A stretch of 64,000 bases of DNA from NCBI GenBank assembly GCA_022702545.1, contig JAHRBC010000001.1:4216001-4280000 (forward strand). The letters run 5' to 3'. This stretch comes from Phycomyces nitens (Eukaryota > Mucoromycota > Mucoromycetes > Mucorales > Phycomycetaceae). The notes beneath the pieces were generated by a model. The model was not told the origin of the DNA. It did not search any database and saw only the letters and a program-made list of their open reading frames with translations. The position numbers were made by a program, and so were the translations under genes. This document shows, piece by piece, positions 24,166-33,839 of this stretch. Within the stretch, counting starts at the first letter, position 1, and every line of letters begins with the position of its first letter.

Positions 24166-26331
24166 ATGACTTACAACGCTTACTACACCGCCTTGCAGAC
24201 AATCCATCTTGCTTTCCGCTTCCTCCTCGCGCTACCTGCCGTAGCTGCGTTCGCTTCTCCGCTCGCGTGTGTCTTTGACACAGTCCTCTCTGCTCTCCGT
24301 CGTCTTTCCGTAGACGACATGGGAATGACCTACTCGCCGGTGCTTTTCGATGATGACCAGGATCCGGTCGAATGGATCTGTGGTGTGGAGGAGAAGAAGA
24401 CCGCCGACCCCGTGTCGGACTCCTTGAGTGCGCCTCCAGTGGGAAAGCCCTCAGGTAACTCGTTGGGCGAGTACCTGTTGGGCCTACCGGGCCTTGAGCC
24501 CCACGAGCGCCTTTTTCTAAAGGCGATCGATGCTGGAGGTGTTGGGATTCATCAACCAACCACCATGGAAGAAGTTCGGGAGCAGTTCCCTGATGAACTC
24601 AACAGAGGCGTGTTGAGAATGTTCACAGGTCCCAAAGACAAGCGACCGGCGGGCACTCCAGTTCGTCGCGAAACTTTCTTGGGGGAGGAAACTCCGTTCA
24701 CCTTCTTTGCCAAGCTAGAGGGTAGAACACCTAAGAACGATTGGCTCAGGAAGACCTACCTGGCCGATGAATCAGATGAACTTTTCTCAGAGGTCACTTG
24801 GAAGCAAGAGGCCTCTGCCGAATTTGTCAATGAGTCTTTGGAAGTGGTGCCCGACACTGCTGATGGAGACGAACGACACAAAGTTCCTAATAAGGTTGGC
24901 TTTGCACATTCCGTGTACCGCGACATGGACACATCTGTTGAGGGAGAGGAGTCACATGACGAAGAATCTTCTGATGATGGGTCCTCTGTCAACAGCCTCC
25001 TTTGTTCATCATTGGTTGCAGACCTCCCAACTTCCGGTGGGGAGGTGACCGAAGATGAGATTGCCGACCTGGTGTCTCGTCTGGAGTCATTGTCAATCGA
25101 TGATGCAAGTGAACATTCAGTATTTGAAACTGAAATTGACATGGATGCTGTCTTCTCTGGAGATGACGCAGTTTTCACTGATTACGTGTCTATTATGGAC
25201 CTTAATCTTATTATGATGCAGAATCTTGAGATGATGGTGCTCAATACTGTCCAACAGGTTGGTGATGTTGGAGAAGAGGTGGCTTCGGGAGCCGTTCCTT
25301 TTTTCAACGGTGGAAATTTTGGCAAACCTTTTGTCTTTGGACAGGAGGCTAGCCAAGTCCAATTTTCCGCTGAAGATCTGGGAATGGTTCCCCAGTATGA
25401 AGGACTGGTTGGTGAGCCTTTTGTCTTTGGACAAGAGGTGCTCCAGGGCCTTGTGCCCCAGATGGAAGCTCTTATGGAGCTGACAGATGCCAGTCCCGAT
25501 GCTCAATTTCCGGGATCGGAAATGAATGTGAGCTTGGAAACTGAGCCAGTCAGACTTGATGGCCCCGAGTTTTCCGGTCTTGTTGACGCTGGTACCTCCA
25601 CTGCTGGTGTCATGGGCGAAGTTTTCGACAGTGCTGTTGTGGCGGAAGCCGAGGCATTGCATGATAGCGTGCTGGCCGAAGCCACTGTTGAGGCAACCCC
25701 AGGATTCGAAGGAGTATTCGATGGTTGCCAAAAGACCGACGAAGTAAACTGGGACGACTACGTTGACTTCACTAGTTGTCCCGTTTCCGACAGCAACGAG
25801 CTGCCTGTCGCTGAGATGGAGTGCTCTTCTCCTCCAGTCAACAAGCTCATTACGAACGAAGGCGCAGCTTGTGTTCCGCAGCAAGCTGCAAGTGATGTCC
25901 AGGGGAAAGGAAAAGAAGCCCAAGGACAGCAGTCCAAGGTTGACGAGCCTTCCCCTTCCCAAGGACAGTCGGTCGAGGTTTCTCGTCCCGTTTTTGTCTT
26001 TGGCGCCGGTAACGCCGAGGGTTCGAAGGATGGCTTGAACAAACCTTCTGCTCCTGCCTTTGTCTTTGGCTCAGGCATGGCGCAGAAGTGTGAGTTTGGG
26101 TCTTACAACGTCCCAAAGATACCAGGCTTGTATGGTGTGCCCACTCCACCGAACAAGACATCAAAGCCCGTTGTAGTTCCTGACGACGAGGCGCGGCTGA
26201 CTGGTTCTTGCGACGATGCCGAGGTTCTCTCTGAGGTTCCTCTCGAGTTAGAGGCGTTCGAGAACAGTCAGGTTCTTCTACAGAGCTCCTTGATAAGTCT
26301 TCTCATGGGTCCTCCCCAGAGAAGACTCTGA
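24166..26331 (+). CDS. Unknown protein with FVFG motifs, long intronless ORF
   Basis: Uninterrupted ORF of 721 aa from MTYNAYYTALQ; no family recognised. The N-terminal 45 residues are hydrophobic with small residues (ALPAVAAFASPLA), compatible with a signal peptide or membrane anchor. The rest is acidic, low in secondary-structure cues and rich in Ser, Glu, Asp and Val. The motif FVFG occurs four times, at about residues 389, 419, 610 and 632, usually after Pro (PFVFGQE twice, PVFVFGAG, PAFVFGSG). This recalls FG-repeat nucleoporins, but the repeats are too few to claim that. The ORF is visibly richer in G+C (34 of 60 bases in 25861-25920) than flanking DNA (18 of 60 in 50461-50520), and unlike most genes in the window it has no introns. 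A mobile-element or horizontally acquired origin is possible. The ATG at 24166 is preferred over an upstream in-frame TTG. Confidence 0.55.
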   Translation: MTYNAYYTALQTIHLAFRFLLALPAVAAFASPLACVFDTVLSALRRLSVDDMGMTYSPVLFDDDQDPVEWICGVEEKKTADPVSDSLSAPPVGKPSGNSLGEYLLGLPGLEPHERLFLKAIDAGGVGIHQPTTMEEVREQFPDELNRGVLRMFTGPKDKRPAGTPVRRETFLGEETPFTFFAKLEGRTPKNDWLRKTYLADESDELFSEVTWKQEASAEFVNESLEVVPDTADGDERHKVPNKVGFAHSVYRDMDTSVEGEESHDEESSDDGSSVNSLLCSSLVADLPTSGGEVTEDEIADLVSRLESLSIDDASEHSVFETEIDMDAVFSGDDAVFTDYVSIMDLNLIMMQNLEMMVLNTVQQVGDVGEEVASGAVPFFNGGNFGKPFVFGQEASQVQFSAEDLGMVPQYEGLVGEPFVFGQEVLQGLVPQMEALMELTDASPDAQFPGSEMNVSLETEPVRLDGPEFSGLVDAGTSTAGVMGEVFDSAVVAEAEALHDSVLAEATVEATPGFEGVFDGCQKTDEVNWDDYVDFTSCPVSDSNELPVAEMECSSPPVNKLITNEGAACVPQQAASDVQGKGKEAQGQQSKVDEPSPSQGQSVEVSRPVFVFGAGNAEGSKDGLNKPSAPAFVFGSGMAQKCEFGSYNVPKIPGLYGVPTPPNKTSKPVVVPDDEARLTGSCDDAEVLSEVPLELEAFENSQVLLQSSLISLLMGPPQRRL

Positions 26332-28984
26332 CGCACCAATGGAAGAACCCCCTTTACGTTTGGTCCCAATTGCTCGCAGATTCAAAGGTCTGGTTTATCT
26401 GTCTCTCTGAGATTGACATCATGTTTCGCCTGCTTGTTTGGGACCGAGTCCTTATCTTGGATAGTGATGATTCAAACTGGCCAGTCTATCTGTTTCAATG
26501 GAAATTGATACCGTGCCTACATGTTTGCATGTTTCTGAATCCTTGGCACAATTTGGATAGTAAAGGGAAGGTAAACGTGGAGTTGTTTACGTCGGTGTAT
26601 TAGGAGGTGTTGGTTTGAGTTGTGGTCCCTCACGCTCGCCTATATGCATCGTCTTGATATATCCGAAAGTTGTGGTAGCGATGTTTGGATTCTCTCAAAG
26701 GTAAGGATTGTTCTTTTTATATTTGATTCATTGTTGTCCATTGACTTTTTACTAACTATGGTTATTTATAGTTTCCCATGTTCGTAGGGTCTTTGACGAG
26801 TTTCACCCACCCATGGTCTTGGTCACGGTCTTGGGTCTACGATTCTATCAATAGTACGAACCACTCGGTTTTCTGGTTTTCTGGTTTAGACTCTTTGGGT
26901 CTCTGGTTTGGTTCTCCTGGCAGCGGGAGTCTGTGTTGTCGAGGTCCTCGGGTATATCCTCCCACAGTACCAGCGTACGATAGAATCAAGGAGCATGGAT
27001 GTCAGTCCCTCTGACATCCACCGGTCATACGTATCTAAACTGGATAGATTTGGTTTCCTGACTGGCTCTTGCGAGTCTTTGGTCGGGTTTGGTCTCTCTT
27101 GCGTGGACTTTTGTGAGTCTGTGGATTGACTCGTTTGAACTCAATTTGGTTCAAAAGTCCTGTCTACACATAGGACCCACAAGTCTTGAAGGTGTCTGAT
27201 GAAAGGTTTAGCGTGAGATATAAGACTCGAAGACCTGTTCTCAGCAGATTGTATGGCCAAACAGCCGAAAGTGTAGAGCCAAATAGTTGTCTGGGTACAA
27301 GAAATGCACAATTGCATGCTTGGGCAACACACAGTCCTATGAGATGGCAAAAAAAAAACTTGGACTGTGATTAGGCAACGCACAAGTAGGCTGTCCATGG
27401 AGGCAAGCAAGAACAATTATACATTCACGATATGTATTGTTCATCGGTAGTAGTAAGCACAAGTCATTGACTTTCAAGAGTGTTTTCCACACCTGCCGCT
27501 TGAATTCAAGCATACCTCTTTTGGGTATATTCAAGCTGATCTGGCTTGTCGCCTCAAATTCGACGAGCCGGATCAAACAGGATACACTTGCGACTGTCAT
27601 CGAGAGCAGATTGCGTATAGCAGTTGCAAAAATATACACACACCTCAAGACATTCCCTGACCAGGATAAGGTGTGTGTCTTTGCAACTGTCATGGGACCA
27701 GTCCAGCAAGACACCGAACCAAGACTGGTCCCAAATGGATATTGTTTATACCTTTATCCATCCCGCAAGATTCTGGCAATGGAGATGGCAGCAGCAGCAA
27801 TCAAGCACGCCACGTAAACCTCTACAATCCAACGATACAACAATACAAGTCAACAGTACAAATCAACGGTAAAAACCAATGGTACAAGTCAATGGTACAA
27901 AACCAAAATACAAAGCAACAATACAAAGCAGCAGTACAAACCAGATCAAAACAATCAGCAAAAACAAAAGCCAAAACGCAACATTCAAGTCACGTATAGC
28001 TTCCACTCCATTGCCAGTCTGTCCAGGTATGCCTTTGTCATTTTCCAAAATCTTCAAGCCAAGATCAAGCAAAAAATCCAGTTCTGATACAACAGCAAGA
28101 AACAACAACCACAAGGTCATAGAAATGGAAATGACAAGAAGCAGCCCAGAGTCTCGCCATCTCGCTGGGCTGTGGCAAAGGCATACCTGGACCTCGACAA
28201 GAATCAAAGCCAAGTACGAAGCATCCGATTCATCAAGAAATCCAATACGGGACATCAAGACGATCAGGGGTAAGACAATCCATATAAACACCACTAACAC
28301 TGGCGGGACTTTATAGGCTACCAGCAATCTACGAGGGCACTCCCAACAGAACAGTGTGAACCCAAGCAGCGATACGGCACCAGATGGTATTGTCCTCAAA
28401 TCCATAAGATTGTGACAGTATCAAGGAGAGCCCTTAAGATAAGCATTTGTTCCATTATACTGTATTTTATGACATTTTGGATACTAACTATATAAACGGT
28501 CTTTAGTTTCCTTATCCCGGCCTATGTACTACAAGAGGACACCATCTGGAAGATGCCAGTGAGAGTGAAGAATGGTTCTTGCTAACGGCAGACCATTGAG
28601 TGCGCTAGTCGTACTTCTCTCGCCCAAAGATTTACAGTGCCTTTGTGCCTGTATAGGGCCTTGGGTCAACCAAGTCTGGTCATCCGTCTGCCGTTGATTG
28701 TTCAGCCCATTGTGGTGGACGCATCGCTCGAGTGGAACATGGCTTCTGTTGGCGGTTCCCTTTTCCCTTTGTTAGTAGCCTTGCTGGTCCTGCTGGTGGA
28801 GGTGGTGACTATGTGGATTGTATTACCCCGTGTACCGTCTGTCCCGTTTACATCAAGAAAAAAATCCGGCTGTCAAATCCTATCATCCATGGCAACAAAA
28901 CAAAGAATACAATCTGTTCATACCTCAGCCGGTGTATGAACAGGGATCAACAAGAGATCCCCGAAATGCAAGCCAATCTCAACC
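26332..28984. other. G+C-richer patchwork DNA with hairpins, no supported gene
   Basis: Compositionally this stretch continues the preceding ORF rather than the A+T-rich flanks. Short ORFs occur on both strands but none has a recognisable domain. Perfect short inverted repeats are present: 26998-27019 (GGATGTCAG / CTGACATCC), 27694-27732 (GGGACCAGTC / GACTGGTCCC) and 28143-28171 (AGCCCAG / CTGGGCT). A degenerate 10-11-bp repeat built on TACAAGTCAA fills about 27835-27960. A decayed transposable element is one explanation, but no transposase or reverse transcriptase motif was found. Confidence 0.5.
27835..27960. repeat. Degenerate short-period repeat (TACAAGTCAA-like)
   Basis: Variants of a 10-11-base word such as TACAAGTCAA, TACAAATCAA and TACAAAGCAA follow each other many times with substitutions. 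Confidence 0.7.
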
Positions 28985-29007
28985 CATGATAAATATTCTC
29001 AGTCGAG

Positions 29008-29510
29008 GTAATTATGAAACGCTGACTCTAACCAATCATAAATACTCACTGTCAAAATGATTATAGATGACTGAAAGCAAGCAAGGGTATAGATCCACTC
29101 CAAAGCCGATTCCAAAAGGTGGAATCCAAACCATGGGCAGAGACCTACAGTCAAGGTAAAGTCAAAACGATGGATCTGAAAAATCATGAATACTCACTGT
29201 CAAAATAATTACAGGTGACTGAAATCAAGGAAGGGTATAGACCCACTCCAAAGCCGATTCCAAAAGGTGGAACCCAAGCCATGGACAGAGTCCCACATTC
29301 AAGGTAATGTTAAAACACCGGCTCTAACCAAGTGTGAATACTCACTGTCAATATGATTACAGGGGACTGAAATCAAGGAAGGGCATAGACCCACTGCCGA
29401 GCAGATTCCAAAAAGTGGAATCCAAGCCATGGACAGAGTCCCACAGTCAAGGTAATGCTAAAACGCTGACTCGAAAAAAGTATGAATACTCACCATCAAT
29501 ATGATTACAG
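29008..29510 (+). repeat. 148-bp tandem array of intron-like and exon-like modules
   Basis: Four 59-nt segments, each beginning GTAA and ending AG (29008-29066, 29156-29214, 29304-29362, 29452-29510), alternate with three 89-nt segments (29067-29155, 29215-29303, 29363-29451). The period is exactly 148 bp without indels. The 59-nt segments share ACTCAC near their 3' ends and mostly end in ATTACAG; two carry a CTAACC word suitable as a branch site. The 89-nt segments share CCAAAAGGTGGAA or close variants. Joined after splicing, the 89-nt pieces run into stop codons, because 89 is not a multiple of three and each unit starts with a GTGACTGA-like word. A protein product is therefore unlikely. 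Confidence 0.85.
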
Positions 29511-29524
29511 GTGACTGATCCGAA

Positions 29525-29770
29525 TAATTGTATGCCTGCCAAGTTCAAAACCAAGTACAATGCAAAGTTTAATGCAAAGTCCAGTGCTATGTTCGCTGCA
29601 AAGTCCAATGTATGGCTCAAGGTAAGGTATTTAGCAATGTTTAGTGCATTCCAAAGCACAGTTCAGTGTCTAGTCTGGAAGCAAAGTTCAATGTCGGGTT
29701 GGATTTCCGAGTTCAAGGCCAAGTCCAAAGTCGAGTTCAGTACCAAGTTGGATTTCCAAGTTTGATAACA
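29525..29770 (+). repeat. Degenerate AAGTTCAA/AAGTCCAA repeats
   Basis: Words such as AAGTTCAA, AAGTCCAA and GCAAAGT recur every 10-15 bases. An 84-residue ORF across them reads as repeated Lys-Phe/Ala/Ser patterns and is probably a by-product of the repeats. Confidence 0.65.
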
Positions 29771-30065
29771 AGATCAATGCCGTTCCCTACAAATCCGATT
29801 ATGCGTTTAATTCAAAGAAGAATTGAAATGAAATTTCAAACTATCAAGAAAAAAGGAGGAGTGCTAAAAAAAGGCTCCCTCCGCAAGAAGGAAGATCTCT
29901 CGAAAGACGCCTTCGGTGGTTAAAGTGGTGGTAGCATCCTTTATACAATTTGAACTGTAAGGACCTATTGATCTCTTGTGATTTATGATGAAGAACATGT
30001 ACTAATATATGTATTATCTTTCTCTAGATGACATAATGAAAGACGATGGTCCACAGGAGTCCTTC

Positions 30066-30336
30066 AGGAAAGAACACCAACTCATGTGCTTGCAACTCCC
30101 CTTAGGGCTATCTGTCCTACAGGCATAAGGTATGTCTTTTGCTGTATCCTATGCAGCATCGTATGCCTTTAGTATATTTTTATCTTTTGGAATAGCCCAA
30201 TAAAACGGGCCCTTAAGAAGGAAATATACAAAGTCATATGTTGCTATATGGTAAGAATCAGGGAAGACGTATCTTATGCCTGTAGGACAGATAGTCCTAA
30301 GGGAAGTTGCAAGCATATGAGTAGATGTTCTTTCCT
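30066..30336. repeat. 73-bp inverted repeat (fold-back or MITE-like)
   Basis: Arms at 30066-30138 and 30264-30336 are reverse complements at 66 of 73 positions without gaps, separated by 125 bp. Six of the seven differences are transitions. Each arm contains CTATCTGTCCTACAGGCATA. No coding sequence is enclosed. Confidence 0.9.
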
Positions 30337-30900
30337 CTAGGGCGCTTGTGAGGCTTGTTTTCTAAATTATCGACCATTTAAAAAAATTGAATGTACGGAA
30401 TCCGTTAAAATTTGACAATGAACTTGAACAAAGTAAAAAGACAAGTACCGAATGAACAAAGAAATTGAAATTGGGCAAAGAAAGCAAGCAAAGATCAAGC
30501 AAGGCAAAAAGACTTTGGACTGAATGACGCGGAAGACTTGGATTGGACAAAGAAAGAAGACTCGCATTGAACGGCGCCAAAGGACTAACATTGAGCATAG
30601 CTGAAGACCGACCCTTGACAGTGCTGGAAGGCCGAGTAGTGACATAGCCCGAAGACAAAGCTGCTGCGATGCTGTACTTTGGCGAGAACTTGGTAGAATT
30701 ACAATTTTGAGGTCTGGGGGGGGGGGGGGGGGGCGGGAATATATGGTCTCCACCTTCTCGTGATTATTCCTGTGAGTAGAAGCTTGTTGCTTTGAAACCA
30801 AGAGAGACCCTCCGTAAGATATATTGCTATATAGTATACTATGGCGACTTGACCAGCAATCGTAAAGATTACAATAAGATACCTACTGTTTATTCTGATT
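30337..30900. other. Low-complexity block with an 18-base G run
   Basis: Purine-rich sequence with repeated AAAGAA and GAAGAC words. It ends in an uninterrupted run of 18 G at 30716-30733. Minus-strand ORFs across this block are low-complexity and not supported as genes. Confidence 0.6.
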
Positions 30901-33839
30901 TTAGTCCATTTCATCTCATTAGCTTGCGATTGAAAATCAATGATAGTTCATAAATTCGCATTTAATAATTATTATCAGTGGTAGTATGAGTCTGTGTGTA
31001 AATCATTTACTTGGCGTGGTAAATAGGGGTTGTGAACTTGTAGATACTGTGAGAGTGTTATTTATTAAAGAAAGAATATTATGGTGGTTTATATAGTTAT
31101 TATTCTAGTTTCCTTTTACTTTTAATCTCTATTGTCTAATGGTCGGTTATCGCTGTTGCAGTGCTAATTGTACGTGAGCCTGGTGTGTAACTGCTCCTGG
31201 GATGTTAATTTTCCAGGGTCATTAGAGAAGAGTAACCATTATTGGTTGTGGATTCTGGTTTTCACTCGACTCTGGTGTGTATAGCACAGTATGTCAGAAA
31301 ATATCTCTATTACATAATTTGAACTTGATTCTGCAGATTCAATTCTTTGTGTTTTGTAGATTTTTTAGAGACTTTTTTTTTGACAAACATATCCAATATA
31401 ATTATTATAACAAAATAAACACGATGCGGTATATTACGTTTATTTAGCCCTCCTCTATACAGATTTACTTTTATCGAAGCTAAAATATAGATATTTCATT
31501 AAGATCCTATTAATCAATACTTTCTCAAATCCTTGAAATCCACTATATGGTGCAAATAGTCATATTTCCTTTTATATACACTTCTTTACAAATTCCGCTT
31601 ATTCTAACATCCTCTATATCTCTACAAGTACGCCTTTGTGGGTTATCAAATAAGTACCAGCCGGTTTGTATCAGGAGTTTGCACAATTTTACTCGACACA
31701 ATTTATTTATTTTTTTGGAAATTTCTCAGACTGGCCTTGGGTCCTCTGGATTTCATAAGAGGGTATCAAAAATGCACTTTTGATGCAAATAGTATAATTT
31801 TGAATTCTTGAGGATTTTTGCGAATGAAAATTTGGAACATTTTGATGAATATTTAACCAATTCAAGTAAAATAAAGTGATAATTGTGGATCCTAATATAC
31901 CTCACCAGGTTACTTAAGAATGTATACGTTGCTAAATTTGTGCTTAAAAATATAAATCGAATTTCCGTCGAATACAGTGGGGTCGATTCCGGGATGGCAC
32001 AACTTTGAAATCTCAACTTTTGTTTTTAATAAAAGAGTGCTGAGCAAATTTGAAGGTGATACGATGTCCTGCGTACAGTCCTGTTTTCAGTCTAACTGAT
32101 AGCACATGGATATACTTTGGAAGGATGGTGAGAGCAAATAGACGCCAGCCAAAGAGCCTTGAAGACTTGAAGCAAGTTCTGGAAAAAAAAATAATGGCTT
32201 AGAATATCAGTTAAAGTGTGTCAAGCTCATTGGAATCCAATGTCAAATCAATTGAATATACTTACATGGAACAAAGTATCACATAAAAGATGCTAGAATA
32301 TATACATGTAATAATATATCTTTATAAATCACAGGCTTTTGGGCTTTATCTCGATAAGTCTTGACACTTTGCTCTCATAATAGAAAATAAAGAATAAGAA
32401 CAGACACGACAACGTATAGATGTATATGTTTTATGAGAGTCAGATTTGTGCCATTATCCAACCTATAGGACCCTATGTTTTACAACACTCTGCCAGGAGA
32501 AAAACGCCCTTTTTTTCAAGAGTACAAACTGGACTGCTGTATATATATATATATACCTTTGATGTTGGAATCGTTTCAAAAAGAGCTTAAAATAAGAATC
32601 ATAAGCTCGGAAATGGTATGTGATACAAACAAATAGATATTTATATAGAAGGTCCATAATCAACATTCACTTGGATCTCCTAGATTATGATAAAACATTG
32701 AAATCTGTATTAATGCTTGCAAGCTTTATGAGTTATATAAAAAAAAAACATGACAATTCAATTTTTCTTTGGCCTCTGTTTAATGTAGACCATTTTATGG
32801 GTTATATAAAACAATATACACTTTGGTGTATTGTTACTCGGGATCTCTTAAAATGTTTATTTAAGTATAAGCTATATTTAAATTAATAGTTTCTTGCTGA
32901 TGCAGTGACTGTCTACAAACGGATCTGCCCATTTACGTGCTGTACTAATTTGCTCCAATATACACATATATTCTACTAATATACATATATTATAATATTA
33001 TATCAATAGTTGACAGCTTACGCTTAAATACCAACCACAGTTCCACCTAGACTATACAGCTCAATTTGACCGAATTAATTCTAGAGATCCTTGTGCATCA
33101 TAGATTATAATCAATTAGTCTGTGACAAAATAGGGTTTTTTTGTCTAAAAGGTCAATATCTGCAAGATATATCTCAAAATATATTATTTAGGTTTTAATT
33201 ACAAAAAAGTCTTACAATTATGCTTACAAGCACAAAGAAGCACAACAGAAATACATTTTAATAACAATGCATCTTTAGTATATTCCCATAGTCTTTGTGT
33301 ATCTTTTAATTGGTTCCTATACTTACCACTGTCCCAAGAGTTCAAGGATGCTCCATTGAAACATGCCCATGTCTAATAGTCAAAGACATGCTGTACCAAG
33401 TCAATTATACAGTAATGAGAACATATATATATATATATGCCTCTATTGATTCAGAAATAGTATACATTATTCCCATCCAAGCACAGAGTTTACTTTACAT
33501 ATTTGATTCTTATGTTCGGAAATCCATATTCTTATGGCATATAATTCAATTCTATTTTTGGAGGGCGGTGTAGTCAATAAATCTTTTACAGAAGGCAGCC
33601 TCAAAGCAGTCAATCGAAAGCTATAGCATGTAACCCACGTTTGCTACAAATGTTATGAGTACAACATACCTTTACGGAGGATTCCCAATTTTGAGTCTCA
33701 AAGGACTCGGCTTTCATAACACAGAAATTTATAATGATTAAAAGATCAATATGCATATATATATATTTTCTGTATTTAAATACAAAGACCAACAGTCATT
33801 TACTCGCATTCTCTTTTCAAACTTTCTAGACACAAGGAT
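30901..33839. other. 2.9-kb A+T-rich intergenic region
   Basis: No gene supported on either strand. Contains short TA microsatellites (for example about 32539-32553 and 33424-33438). The final ~60 bases are the presumed leader of the first P450 gene. Confidence 0.5.

Noticed and set aside
25117..25962. 281-codon minus-strand ORF opposite the FVFG ORF
   Set aside because: It is the antisense of a longer ORF, lacks any recognisable domain and has Ser/His/Asn-rich low-quality composition.
27863..28405. 180-codon hydrophobic minus-strand ORF in the patchwork block
   Set aside because: Its hydrophobicity comes from the antisense of Lys/Asn/Thr-rich low-complexity repeats. No family pattern is seen and there is no support for transcription.
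29067..29511. Repeat protein encoded by the spliced 89-nt modules
   Set aside because: Joining the modules in any frame meets a stop within one unit, because of the GTGACTGA-like start of each unit and the 89-nt length.
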